A stretch of 64,000 nucleotides of DNA from Gammaproteobacteria bacterium (GCA_009844425.1 VYBN01000034.1:149908-213907), one strand, 5' to 3'; positions 50,509 through 61,176 are shown, numbered from the stretch's first letter. The notes: generated by a model not told the origin, from the letters alone. Made by a program: numbers and translations.

Positions 50509-52518
50509 TTATTTCCGGTCTGCTTCCTCAAAGAACGAGAACTGCACGCCCAAGTGTATGCTGCGGCCGGGTCCACGGAAACCATAGACCTCTTCGAAGC
50601 GCGAGTCGCCGAGGTTCTCCGCGCGGATGTGCCAGCGCACCCGGGACGTGGCCTGCCAGGTTGCGGTAAGGCTTGCGAGCAGGAATGAATCCAGCGACAC
50701 GCGGCGCGAGGGATTGGGCCACGGCGGGTAGAAGATGTCCGGTTGTTCGCCGGTATACGCCAGGTGCAGATTGATGCCGATCGCCGGGTCGGTAATCTCG
50801 TAGTGTGCGTTCAGACTGCCGGAATGGCGCGGCCGGCGAAGCTCCTGAACCATGGTGTCGCCGGGAGCCGGTTCCCGCGAGCGAAGCCAGGTGTACGCGC
50901 CGGAGAGCGTCAGTTGGGGCAGGAGGCTCGCTTGCCCCTGCAGTTCGAGGCCGCGTCGGCGGCTTGTTCCGGGCCGGTTGCCGGCCGTGAATCCGCCGGA
51001 AGCCGGGTCGAACACGAAGCCATTGATCTCGTCCTCCAGCCGTTCGTTGAACCAGGTGATGCTGCCGGTCAGCGTCCCGGCCATGCTGCCGTAGCGAACG
51101 CCCAGTTCCCAACCGCGCGAGGATTCAGGAATCAGGTCGGGATTGCCGATGAAGTTGGAGAAATAACCGAAGCGTTCTATGAACGTGGGGTTCTTGACGC
51201 CGATTCCGTAGGCTGCGTGCAGCGCGGTACCCAGGCCCAGGTGCTTGAGTGCGCTGACGCGCCAGGATACGGCATCGTCGTAGTCGCTGTTGCGGTCGTA
51301 GCGCAATGCCGCCGCCGCCGCCCAGTCACCCCTGGCGTTCAGGCGGAATTCCGCCAATGCGTCGGTTGACTGCGTACTGAGGTCCCGGTTGGGATCGCCG
51401 AAGAATGAGGCCGGGGCGCGCTGCAGGTAGTCCTCGCGTTCATGCCCCAGCCCTATCGTGATGGAAGGCGATACGCCTCCGTCCCCGTCGCTCCGTGCGA
51501 AACGCGGAAAGAGAAAAGTGGATTGATAGCTGAGATTCAGCTTGTCTCCGCTGGTTTCGCCGGTCTCCGACCCGGAAGCGAAGTTGCGGTTTTCCGAACC
51601 GGTGTGCGTGAGGCTTGCGCGGTGCGTCCAGCGCCCGCCGGATGTCGTCGCCAAACCCTGCAGGCCCACCACGCTATGGATCCGCCTCGTGGAACTGTCC
51701 GAATCAGCTGGAATGCCCGTAAGGAACGAGGTCGCGTCGAACTGGCTCTCCGATTGGGATCGGCGCGCGATGAGGCGCAGGGAGATTTGGCCGGAAGGGT
51801 CGAACCGGGCGACCACGTGGCCGGTGTTGTTCCGGTAACCGTCGTCCTCGTCGCCGGAGCGGGAAATGTTCTGCCCGTCGCTGCTCAGATGATCCAAGGA
51901 AAAGCCGACCCCCCAGCCATCGCCACCGGCTGACCCGCTCAAGGCTCCCCTGCGCGTATTGAATTGCCCGGCCTCGGCGGAGGTCGTCAGCGATCGCCCG
52001 AAATTCTCGGGCGCGCTGATCAGGTTGATGGCTCCGGCAACCGCGTCGCTGCCCCAGAGCGCGCTCAAGGGACCGCGAACGATTTCGATGCGGCGCAGGT
52101 TTGCGGCCAGGAAATGCGAGAAATCGAGCTCTCCGCCCAGGGCCGGATCGGCGATCTCGATTCCGTCCAGCAGGACCAGCGTGTGATTGGCTTCGGCCCC
52201 GCGCATGCGGACCTGCGAAAATGATCCCAGCACGCCGCTGCGGCTCACGGCCACTCCGGGCGTTCCCCGCAGCAGTTCCTCCACGGTCAGCGCCTGGCGC
52301 CGATCAAGATAGTCCTCGTCCAGCACCGTAAACGATGCCCCGGCCTGGTCCGAAGCAATCGGGATGCGCGATGCCGTGACCACGATGGTCTCCGGCGCCT
52401 CGTTTCCGGATTCCTCCGGTTCGCCCTGTGGTTGGGCATGCGCGTATGCGGCGAAAAGCAGCAGAAATAATGGGAATACCAGCAGTTGGCGTACCGCTGC
52501 GGACTTGATGCAGGCCAT
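50509..52518 (-). CDS. btuB: TonB-dependent cobalamin receptor BtuB-like
   Basis: ATG 52518 with GGGAGG 6 bp upstream (MACIKSAAVRQLLVF) is preferred over an ATG 18 bp further; 669 residues. A signal peptide (LLVFPLFLLLFAAYAHA) precedes a Ton box ETIVVTASR. The plug has RMRGAEANHTLVLLDGIEI and IEIVRGPLSALWGSDAVAGAINLI, then a 22-strand-type barrel. It imports corrinoids using TonB energy, supported by the cobalamin riboswitch upstream and adenosyltransferase downstream. The C-terminus GVQFSFFEEADRK continues seven residues past the usual aromatic end, which is atypical. Confidence 0.92.
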   Translation of the reverse strand: MACIKSAAVRQLLVFPLFLLLFAAYAHAQPQGEPEESGNEAPETIVVTASRIPIASDQAGASFTVLDEDYLDRRQALTVEELLRGTPGVAVSRSGVLGSFSQVRMRGAEANHTLVLLDGIEIADPALGGELDFSHFLAANLRRIEIVRGPLSALWGSDAVAGAINLISAPENFGRSLTTSAEAGQFNTRRGALSGSAGGDGWGVGFSLDHLSSDGQNISRSGDEDDGYRNNTGHVVARFDPSGQISLRLIARRSQSESQFDATSFLTGIPADSDSSTRRIHSVVGLQGLATTSGGRWTHRASLTHTGSENRNFASGSETGETSGDKLNLSYQSTFLFPRFARSDGDGGVSPSITIGLGHEREDYLQRAPASFFGDPNRDLSTQSTDALAEFRLNARGDWAAAAALRYDRNSDYDDAVSWRVSALKHLGLGTALHAAYGIGVKNPTFIERFGYFSNFIGNPDLIPESSRGWELGVRYGSMAGTLTGSITWFNERLEDEINGFVFDPASGGFTAGNRPGTSRRRGLELQGQASLLPQLTLSGAYTWLRSREPAPGDTMVQELRRPRHSGSLNAHYEITDPAIGINLHLAYTGEQPDIFYPPWPNPSRRVSLDSFLLASLTATWQATSRVRWHIRAENLGDSRFEEVYGFRGPGRSIHLGVQFSFFEEADRK

Positions 52519-52614
52519 GGGAACCTCCCGTTCCATTTCTTGCCCAAGGCAGGAACGGGTGTTGGGCCGAAGGGATTTCCCTTACGCCGCTCGCGCCCGC
52601 CGCGCTGCCAACGT

Positions 52615-52800
52615 GGTTCGCTCGGGCCGGTCTCCGGGCTTTCGAGCGGACAGCAGTTGATACTGCAATCCACGCCGCTCGCCTTCCTGCCTTCAGACAG
52701 TGGCTGCCTTCACGCGTATTACGCTGGCGTGAGCGGCGTTTGACTCGATTACCGTTGCGGGGGCAGCGCCGGAATTGCACCGGCTTCCCGTTCACCCGAC
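52615..52800 (-). promoter_or_regulatory. Cobalamin riboswitch controlling btuB-adenosyltransferase
   Basis: Read on the minus strand, the 5' part has GGTGAACGGGAAGCCGGTGC followed by ATTCCGG and GCTGCCCCCGCAACGGTAA, the conserved cobalamin aptamer blocks. Downstream are the GCCACTG core (52700-52694) and the B12-box GGAGACCGGCC (around 52635-52625). The aptamer ends about 100 bp before the btuB start. The remaining gap to the plus-strand acyltransferase at 52888 has no other feature that I see. Confidence 0.95.
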
Positions 52801-52887
52801 GAATCGCCCCGCACTATACCACCGTCATTCCGGGGTCTGCCTGCGCGCCGGGCTGTATAGAATGCGCCCGCATAGAGCGGGCACACC

Positions 52888-53790
52888 GTGGCGCTACCCC
52901 TGAACAATCCCTCCAACTGGCCGGCATTGCTGGCGCTGGCGCTGATCCGCATGACGGTGGCGCTGCCCCACCGCCTGCGCCTCGCCATCGGCCGCGGTGC
53001 GGGCCGTTTGGCCATGCGGGTAATGAGAAAGCGGCGGGCGATTGCGTTGCGCAATCTTCAGTTGTGCTTTCCCGAGTGGTCGGATGCGCGGAGAAAGGCG
53101 GTGCTCAAGGCGCATTTCAGGTCGCTGGGAATGGGACTGGTGGAATTGGCCATGGCCGCCTGGTGCCCCGACCGGCAGGTACGCGAACTGGTCGAAGTGA
53201 AGGGCGCCGAGCATCTTGGCGACGCGCTCCGCGAGGGCCGCGGCGTCATCGCGATGAGCGGGCATTTCCCGGCATTGGAGCTTACCGCCCGCACCGTGGA
53301 CTTGCCTCCTGCGGGACTGGTGGCCGTCTACCGGCCGGGCGGCAGCGCCGTATTCGCTTACCTGGTCAATCGCGCTCGTCTAAGGACCGCTTCCGACACG
53401 CTTTCCAAGTACGACGTGCGCGGCATGGTCAAGGCGCTGCGCTCCGGGTCGGTGCTCTGGTATGCGGGCGACCAGATGACGGACGCCAAGTCCGCCGAGC
53501 TGGCGCCGTTCTTCAGCGAACCCGCGATGACCGGAACCGCGCTGGGCCGATTGGCGCGGATCAGCGGCGCTCCCGTCGTGCCCTGGTTTACCCGCCGTCT
53601 CGAGGACGGCAGATACCAGGTGGAACTGTTCCCCGCTCTTGAGGGAGTGGCCGGGGATTCCCCGCAGCAAGAAGCCGAGCGAGTCAATGCGCTGGTCGAG
53701 CGAGAGGTGCGCAAGGCGCCCGAGCAATACTATTGGATACACCGGCGCTTCAAGCGCCGCCCGGCGCCGCTGCCCGATCCGTACGAGTGA
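52888..53790 (+). CDS. lpxL: Lipid A lauroyl/palmitoleoyl acyltransferase (LpxL/HtrB family)
   Basis: A 300-residue protein with the LPLAT signature: RRAIALRNLQLCFPEWSDAR, then catalytic H-x4-E in MSGHFPALELTAR, the VYRPGG block and VLWYAGDQM. The C-terminal QYYWIHRRFKRRP is characteristic. The enzyme adds a secondary acyl chain to lipid A at the inner membrane. GTG 52888 is the natural first start after the riboswitch gap; no ATG fits the N-terminus. A hairpin element follows its stop. Confidence 0.85.
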   Translation: MALPLNNPSNWPALLALALIRMTVALPHRLRLAIGRGAGRLAMRVMRKRRAIALRNLQLCFPEWSDARRKAVLKAHFRSLGMGLVELAMAAWCPDRQVRELVEVKGAEHLGDALREGRGVIAMSGHFPALELTARTVDLPPAGLVAVYRPGGSAVFAYLVNRARLRTASDTLSKYDVRGMVKALRSGSVLWYAGDQMTDAKSAELAPFFSEPAMTGTALGRLARISGAPVVPWFTRRLEDGRYQVELFPALEGVAGDSPQQEAERVNALVEREVRKAPEQYYWIHRRFKRRPAPLPDPYE

Positions 53791-53799
53791 TCCGGGAGC

Positions 53800-53815
53800 G
53801 AGGGCGTCAGCCCTC
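53800..53815. repeat. Small GC hairpin with GGCGTCA loop theme
   Basis: GAGGGC-GTCA-GCCCTC forms a 6-bp stem just after the acyltransferase stop and 15 bp before element E. It resembles the small GGCGTCCCGCC-type hairpins around 58.9-59.2 kb. Confidence 0.5.
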
Positions 53816-53829
53816 TTCGCTTCGATCTC

Positions 53830-53935
53830 GCCCTTCTTCACCCCCTTCTTCCGGGAGACGCATGAATCCATCCATGGAGCTCGGTTCCGCCATCCATGGC
53901 TCACAAGCTCCCAGAAGAAGGGGGTGAAGAAGGGC
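53830..53935. repeat. Long-hairpin intergenic element, copy E (62-nt inner class)
   Basis: Perfect 22-bp arms (53830-53851 and 53914-53935) enclose 62 nt beginning CGGGAGACGCATGAATCC and ending AAGCTCCCA, close to copies A and C. It lies between the convergent acyltransferase and Kdo kinase genes. Its right flank GGGCTACCGG supplies the stop codon of the kinase gene and is shared with copy D. Confidence 0.9.
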
Positions 53936-54672
53936 TACCGGAGTCCTGGGGGCGAGGGCGTCTCGCCGTCATCTCCCGCGAGGGTGCGGTCGTGGCGTTC
54001 GCGCAAGACTTGAAAAGCCCCCTGGTCATACAGCCCGAGTTTCTCCAGCGACCGCCTGAGCCGCTGCAGCCGGGCATTCGGCCAGTTCCCGGGAGAGCGG
54101 CGCCGCGCCCGGTCGAAATCGACTAGCCAGACGCCGCCGTCCGGGCCGATCAGGATGTTGTTTGCGTTCAGGTCGGCGTGACAGATTCCGGCGCGATGAA
54201 AGCGCGCTGCGACGGCGCCCACGCGTCCCATGGTTTCCTGCGCATCGTTCCTCTCGCGCAACGCGCGGGACAGCGGCCTCGCCCCTTCGATCCACTCGGT
54301 GATCAGGTTGGCCGAGTAGGTGGCGCCGCGCCGCCTGAAATGGGCCGCGATCGGTCGCGGCACCGGCAGTCCGGCTTCGCGCATGCCGGCCAGCAGCCGG
54401 AATTCCGCGAATGAGCGAACACGCCGGGTTCCCAGGAACAGATAGCGGTCCCTGCTGAACAGCGCGGCCTTGCCGCCCCGCAGATAGTGGCGCAGAAACC
54501 ACTTGCCGCCCTCGCCGATTCGCCCGCCGGCGCCGCGTCCACCGGAAACGGCCGTCCATTGTTGCCGTTGGTGCCAAAAGCCGTGCTCGAACCACTCGGG
54601 CGTCACCGATCCGGCGACTTGCGCATCGTGTAGGATGCGATCCTTCCCCGCTGTCCGTATTTCTTCAAGCAT
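53935..54672 (-). CDS. kdkA: 3-deoxy-D-manno-octulosonic acid kinase
   Basis: A 245-residue kinase-like protein of the KdkA group. The catalytic loop reads ICHADLNANNILIGPDGGVWLVDFDRAR (about residues 163-190), combining the H-x-D-x5-N and DFD metal sites. The N-terminal EGGKWFLRHYLRGG fits the nucleotide-binding region. It phosphorylates Kdo of the LPS core at the inner membrane surface. Its start codon overlaps that of the divergent heptosyltransferase by two bases, so the stated start or that of the partner could be slightly downstream. The stop codon lies in the flank of hairpin element E. Confidence 0.85.
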   Translation of the reverse strand: MLEEIRTAGKDRILHDAQVAGSVTPEWFEHGFWHQRQQWTAVSGGRGAGGRIGEGGKWFLRHYLRGGKAALFSRDRYLFLGTRRVRSFAEFRLLAGMREAGLPVPRPIAAHFRRRGATYSANLITEWIEGARPLSRALRERNDAQETMGRVGAVAARFHRAGICHADLNANNILIGPDGGVWLVDFDRARRRSPGNWPNARLQRLRRSLEKLGLYDQGAFQVLRERHDRTLAGDDGETPSPPGLR

Positions 54673-55762
54673 GTCTAGTGCAGTGTCTCACAAATGCCTT
54701 CGCACTAGCCCGCCGCGCAGCCTGTGCGTGATCCGCTTGTCCGCCATCGGGGATTGCTGTCACGCGCTGCCTGTCGTGCAGGCCATCCGAAGCGCCTGGC
54801 CTGAGACCCGCATTACCTGGATTATCGGGCAAGTCGAGCATTCCCTGCTGGAGGGGCTTGCCGAGGTGGACTTTCTGGTGCTGGACAAGCGGTCCGTCAG
54901 CCGGGGAATGCGGGAATTGAAGGAGAGACTGAAGGCGCGCCGGTTTGACCTGCTGCTGCAGATGCAGGACTCCCTGCGCGCCAGCCGGGTTGCGCTGATG
55001 ACCCGCTGCCGGCGTCGGGTCGGATTCGACCGGCGCCGGGCGCGGGATTTCCAGTGGCTGTTCACTACCGAACGGATCGCCCATCGGCCCCGGCAACACG
55101 TGATGGAAGCGCTGTTCGGGTTTGCCGAACACCTCGGGATCGAGCGGCCGGCGGCGCCGCGCTGGGACTTTCCCTTGAGCGCCGATGACCTGCGGGCGGC
55201 GGCAGGAATGGCGCCCGACCGTCCCTTCTGCGTCATGAGTCCGCTGAGCAGCCAGCGCCGCGGCGCGTTTCGGAACTGGCCGGCGGAGCGCTACGCGAGC
55301 GTGGCGAGGCATGTCGTGGAGCAGCTCGGCGGCGAGGTCCTGCTGACGGGATCGGGAAGTCCGATGGAACGGGACTACGCCGCGGTGATCGCCGCTCAGC
55401 CGGGCGTCACTGACCTGAATGGGCGCACGACGCTCAAGCAACTCGCGGCGCTGATCGGACTTGCAAGGCTGGCCGTCTGCCCGGATTCCGGGCCCGCGCA
55501 CATGGGCGCGGCGATGGGAACGCGCGTGGTGGGGCTGTATGCGGGTTCCAATCCGGACCGCTCGGGTCCCTGGGGAAACCGGGAATACACCGTGAACCGC
55601 TACCCGCAGGCCGTGCGCAAATCGCTGGGCAAGGGGGTCGATCAGGTGCGCTTCGGCCGCCGTCTGCGCGCCGCCGACGTAATGAATGAAATCGCTGTCG
55701 CCGACGTGATCGAATCAGTTGAGCGCGCCTGGGCGCTGCCGGGCCGAAATCTTCAGCCCTGA
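54671..55762 (+). CDS. waaC: LPS heptosyltransferase (WaaC-like)
   Basis: ATG 54671 (MSSAVSHKCLRTSPPRSLCV) gives 363 residues; an in-frame GTG near 54730, just before IRLSAIGD, would give a shorter N-terminus nearer to the family and avoid the overlap with kdkA. Motifs: VIRLSAIGDCCHALPVVQAIR, LLLQMQDSLRASR, and the GT9 donor-site region PDSGPAHMGAAMGTRVVGLYAGSNPDRSGPWG. The enzyme adds heptose to Kdo2-lipid A. WaaC versus WaaF was judged from the general pattern and is not certain. Confidence 0.82.
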   Translation: MSSAVSHKCLRTSPPRSLCVIRLSAIGDCCHALPVVQAIRSAWPETRITWIIGQVEHSLLEGLAEVDFLVLDKRSVSRGMRELKERLKARRFDLLLQMQDSLRASRVALMTRCRRRVGFDRRRARDFQWLFTTERIAHRPRQHVMEALFGFAEHLGIERPAAPRWDFPLSADDLRAAAGMAPDRPFCVMSPLSSQRRGAFRNWPAERYASVARHVVEQLGGEVLLTGSGSPMERDYAAVIAAQPGVTDLNGRTTLKQLAALIGLARLAVCPDSGPAHMGAAMGTRVVGLYAGSNPDRSGPWGNREYTVNRYPQAVRKSLGKGVDQVRFGRRLRAADVMNEIAVADVIESVERAWALPGRNLQP

Positions 55763-55974
55763 TCGCCGGCGTCCGCCGAGGCCAGCGAGAAAACGGCCCC
55801 GCAATAGGGGCAAGTGGCGTCGGTCCCCGGTTCCAGCGGCAGGTAAACCCGTGGATGCGAGTTCCAGCGAACGATCCAGGGGAGCGGGCAGGATACCGGC
55901 AGGTCTTTCTCGGACACGGTATAACGCCGCTCCATGTTTGAAGTCGTTCTCTGTTCGCTACTTTGTTGGGCCAT
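55753..55974 (-). CDS. Zinc-finger domain protein (CHCC/NDUFS6-like)
   Basis: A 73-residue protein with PVSCPLPWIVRWNSHPRVYL and CPYCGAVFSLAS, giving a C/H/C/C zinc site typical of the bacterial NDUFS6-like family. These small proteins bind zinc and are often near LPS or respiratory genes; their role is little known. The ATG at 55974 fits. It overlaps the convergent heptosyltransferase end by 10 bp and lies 18 bp downstream of glnE, with which it shares direction. Confidence 0.85.
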   Translation of the reverse strand: MAQQSSEQRTTSNMERRYTVSEKDLPVSCPLPWIVRWNSHPRVYLPLEPGTDATCPYCGAVFSLASADAGDQG

Positions 55975-55992
55975 AACGAGAGTATATTTCCG

Positions 55993-58866
55993 TTACTCGC
56001 CCAGATAGCGTCGCCACAGACCGGAAACCGTTTCCGCGCGCTCGGCGACTTCGCCGGCGGGAGTATGAGGCGGCCGTTCGGCCAACGCGCGATGGTGCAG
56101 GATCTCGCGGTACTCGAGATAGCATCGCGTAAGGACATCGGCGTCCTCCTGGGGCAGCACCTCGTGCCGCGCCAGAGCTTCCAGCTGGCGCACGTTGTCC
56201 GGCCAGGCGACCAGGCCGGGATGTTCGTGGGCGTGGTTCAGCACGAGGTATTGCACGATGAACTCGATGTCCTGCAATCCGCCGCGGGCGTGCTTGATAT
56301 CGAAGCGTCCCTTGCCCACAACGGGCGCTTCGCTCAGCATCCGCCGCCGCATTTCGATGACCTGATCACGCAGATCGTCGTGCCGCACCGACTCGCGCAG
56401 AACGCTCACGCGCAGCTTCTCGAACGCTTCGCGCACATGGGCGGCGCCCGCGATGGCCCGGCTCCTGAGCAGTGCCTGGTGCTCCCAGGTCCAGGCGGAC
56501 TCGCGCTGGTATTTGTCGAGGGCCTGAAGCGAGGACACGAGCATTCCGGAGCGGCCGCTCGGACGCAAGCGCGTATCCACTTCGTACATTCTTCCTGTGA
56601 TGCTCCGCGTCGTGAGCACCGAAATCACCCTGCGCGCGACCCGGAAAAAGAAGTCCGAATTGGCGATGCTCGTGAGGCCGTCGGTCACCTGGTCCTCGCC
56701 CTGCGCGTCGTAAACGAACACCAGATCCAGGTCCGAGCCGTAGCCCATCTCCAGGCCGGCCAGCTTGCCGTACGCGATGACTGCAAATCCGGCCGGCCTT
56801 CGCTCGCCGTCGACGGTATAGCCGGGCGAGCCGTGTTGTTCCGCGAGTTCTTCCCAGACGTGCTCCAGCGACCGGTCGATCACGAGTTCGGCAATTCCCG
56901 TCAGCAGATCGCTCACCCGCATCAGCGGTAGGCCGCCGGCCAGGTCCAGCACCCCCACCCGAAAGGCCGCCGCCTGCTTGAATTCGCTGATCGCCGCAAG
57001 CCGCAATTCCTCCGACTCGTTGGCGGTTCGCACCAGCCGGAAGTCCAGTTCCTCTTCCAGTTGTTCGAGATCCATTACCTGCTGCGTAATGCGGGCGTCG
57101 AGCAACTCGTCCACCAGCGCCGGAACCGAGCACAATTGCTTGGCCAGCGTCTCGCCCAGACCGCAGACATGCACCAGGCGATCGCGTGCCGTTCCGTTTT
57201 CGTACAGCAGCGCCAGGTACGCGGAGCGCCTGGCGATGGCGGCGATGACCTTGAGCGTGCGGGCCAGCGTCAGGCCGGGTTCCGGCTCCCTGGCCGCCGC
57301 CTCGATCAGCCGGGGGATGAGCATGTCCAGCCGCTTCCGTCCGGTCTGGTCCAGACGCGCGTAGTCGGAAGCCTGGTGGACCGCCTGCATGGAATCCAGC
57401 GCAACCTGCGGGTCCGGGAAACCGTAGGCTTTCAGGACTTCGCCGGCGTCTTCGGTATCGCCCGTCCACACGGCGGCCAGGTCGACCGGTGGGCCGCTCT
57501 CGGCTTCCGGCAGGTCGTCCGGCCGAAACACGATGGCCGAGAAATGCCTGGCCACCGTCTCGCGGTGTGAATCGGTCTTCCCCGCCAGGCTGTCCCAATC
57601 CGAATGACCCATGGCGTAGGCCAGGCGGACCCGGCCCTCGTCGTCGTCCGGCAAGTCCTGGGTCTGCCGGTCATCCATTCCCTGCAGCCGATTCTCAAGG
57701 CGCCGCAGGAAGCAATAGGACCGGTCGAGTTCGCCGGACGTGCCCGGTCCCAGGAAGCCCCGCTCGCCCAGGCGCGCAAGCATTCCGCGCAGGCTGCGGC
57801 CGCGCAGGTCCGGGTTGGCTCCACCCCGCACCAGTTGCATCGATTGCGTGATGAATTCGATTTCGCGGATCCCGCCCCGGCCCAGCTTGATGTCGTTGGC
57901 CTTGTCCTTGCGCAGCGCCTCGCGTTCGATCTTGCCTTTCATGTCGCGCAGGGACTCGAACACGCTGTAGTCCAGGTAGCGGCGGTAGACGAAAGGCCGC
58001 ATGATTTCCTCGTAGAGAGCCTCGCTCATCCCGCAGGGGTTGATGACGCGCGCCTTGACCCACGCGTAGCGCTCCCAGTCGCGGGCCGAGCGCGCAAGGT
58101 AGCTCTCCAGCGACGAGGTCTTGATGACCAGCGGTCCGCTATTGCCGAAGGGCCGCAGGCGGGTGTCGACCCGGTACACGAAGGAATCCACCGTGCGCTG
58201 GTTGAGCGCCCGGATCAATTGCTGGCAGACCAGAGTGTGAAAACGCAGGGCGTCGATCGGAACCGGCCCGTCGGTTCGTCCGTCCTCGGAATAGACGAAG
58301 ATGAGGTCGATGTCGGAAGAAAAGTTGAGTTCGCCGCCACCGAGCTTGCCCATGCCGATAATGGCCATCTCGCTGGGCTCGTCCTCTGCCGTGAGCGGCA
58401 GGCCGTGCCGTTCCGCCACGTTGGCCCGCGCGAATTCCAGGGCGGCAAGGATGCAGGCCTCGGCGAGTTGGGACAGTTCCTCCAGGCTTTCTTCCAGGCT
58501 GCCGAGTCCGTTCACGTCGCGCCACAGGACCCGGCACATCTCGCGGTGCCGAAACCAGCGGAGTTCGCGCATGAACGAGGGCTCCTGGTGGCACTCAGCC
58601 AGGGCTTCGCCAGCCAGTCGCGCCAGTTCGCCCGCTTCCAGCGGCCGTGCAAGCCGGTCTCCGGACAGGAGATGGTCGAGGATTTCCGGCCTGCGGGTAA
58701 AGCTTCGCGCCGCGAAAGGCGAACAGGCCAATACCCTTGTGAGCGGCGCAAGAAGTTCACTCTGCTCGAGCCTCCGAGCCAGCGCCTCGTCTTCCCGCAA
58801 CAAGGCGAGCGTCTTGCCGGCGCTTTCGCGCAAAAGGTCGGGGGCTGGAAGCTTGTCGGCATTCAC
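55993..58866 (-). CDS. glnE: Bifunctional glutamine synthetase adenylyltransferase/deadenylylase
   Basis: The GTG at 58866 (MNADKLPAPDLLRESAGK) gives 957 residues, near the 946 of Escherichia coli. The frame is open 96 bp further up into repeat-derived sequence, which is not expected to be coding. Two nucleotidyltransferase centres are complete: IIGMGKLGGGELNFSSDIDL in the deadenylylase half and IAYGKLAGLEMGYGSDLDL in the adenylylase half, each with the G-S/S-D-x-D pattern. It tunes glutamine synthetase in response to nitrogen. It is a useful internal reference for the decayed GlnE-like tail of the AlkB fusion at 15027-17069. Confidence 0.93.
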   Translation of the reverse strand: MNADKLPAPDLLRESAGKTLALLREDEALARRLEQSELLAPLTRVLACSPFAARSFTRRPEILDHLLSGDRLARPLEAGELARLAGEALAECHQEPSFMRELRWFRHREMCRVLWRDVNGLGSLEESLEELSQLAEACILAALEFARANVAERHGLPLTAEDEPSEMAIIGMGKLGGGELNFSSDIDLIFVYSEDGRTDGPVPIDALRFHTLVCQQLIRALNQRTVDSFVYRVDTRLRPFGNSGPLVIKTSSLESYLARSARDWERYAWVKARVINPCGMSEALYEEIMRPFVYRRYLDYSVFESLRDMKGKIEREALRKDKANDIKLGRGGIREIEFITQSMQLVRGGANPDLRGRSLRGMLARLGERGFLGPGTSGELDRSYCFLRRLENRLQGMDDRQTQDLPDDDEGRVRLAYAMGHSDWDSLAGKTDSHRETVARHFSAIVFRPDDLPEAESGPPVDLAAVWTGDTEDAGEVLKAYGFPDPQVALDSMQAVHQASDYARLDQTGRKRLDMLIPRLIEAAAREPEPGLTLARTLKVIAAIARRSAYLALLYENGTARDRLVHVCGLGETLAKQLCSVPALVDELLDARITQQVMDLEQLEEELDFRLVRTANESEELRLAAISEFKQAAAFRVGVLDLAGGLPLMRVSDLLTGIAELVIDRSLEHVWEELAEQHGSPGYTVDGERRPAGFAVIAYGKLAGLEMGYGSDLDLVFVYDAQGEDQVTDGLTSIANSDFFFRVARRVISVLTTRSITGRMYEVDTRLRPSGRSGMLVSSLQALDKYQRESAWTWEHQALLRSRAIAGAAHVREAFEKLRVSVLRESVRHDDLRDQVIEMRRRMLSEAPVVGKGRFDIKHARGGLQDIEFIVQYLVLNHAHEHPGLVAWPDNVRQLEALARHEVLPQEDADVLTRCYLEYREILHHRALAERPPHTPAGEVAERAETVSGLWRRYLGE

Positions 58867-58921
58867 ATCGGTTGGCGGCTGGTAAACGGAGGCGGCAAAG
58901 ATTACATCACGTCTTGGGAGA

Positions 58922-58959
58922 GAAGGCGTCCCGCCTTCCCGGAGGGCGGGACGCCCTCC
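58922..58959. repeat. Pair of small hairpins with GTCCC/GGGAC loops
   Basis: GAAGGC-GTCCC-GCCTTC (58922-58938) and GGAGGGC-GGGAC-GCCCTCC (58941-58959) are adjacent perfect stems with complementary 5-nt loops, just upstream of glnE. The same loop recurs in the 14-bp hairpin at 59145-59177. Confidence 0.7.
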
Positions 58960-58970
58960 CACCCAGGGAA

Positions 58971-59068
58971 GCCCTTCTGCTGCCCAAGCTTTTGGGGAGC
59001 GTTGGAGCAGGGATAGCGGAACCGAGCCATGGATGGCGCCTCCCGAAAAGCTTGGGCAGCAGAAGGGC
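58971..59068. repeat. Long-hairpin intergenic element, copy F (52-nt inner class, reversed)
   Basis: Perfect 23-bp arms (58971-58993 and 59046-59068) enclose 52 nt. Read on the minus strand the inner part starts CGGGAGGCGCCATCC and ends AACGCTCCCC, like copies B and D. It lies between glnE and groEL, both minus strand. Together with the small hairpins and the groEL terminator it fills the roughly 310-bp gap. Confidence 0.9.
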
Positions 59069-59093
59069 GAGGGGACGGAGTGCGGCGCGCGCG

Positions 59094-59129
59094 AAAAAGC
59101 CCTGCCTTTCGTTGGAAAGGCAGGGCTTT
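59094..59129 (-). terminator. Intrinsic terminator of groESL
   Basis: A perfect 15-bp stem (59096-59110 with 59115-59129) with a GTTG/CAAC loop is followed, on the minus strand, by five T residues (complement of 59094-59098). It lies about 50 bp after the groEL stop. Confidence 0.92.
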
Positions 59130-59144
59130 GTGTGGGCTACGGAG

Positions 59145-59177
59145 CCTTTATCGAGGGCGGGACGCCCTCGATAAAGG
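59145..59177. repeat. 14-bp hairpin with GGGAC loop at groEL stop
   Basis: CCTTTATCGAGGGC (59145-59158) and its complement (59164-59177) flank GGGAC. It begins 3 bp beyond the groEL stop codon and may stabilise the mRNA end or be another mobile small hairpin. Confidence 0.75.
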
Positions 59178-59179
59178 AA

Positions 59180-61176
<1,997 letters not shown>

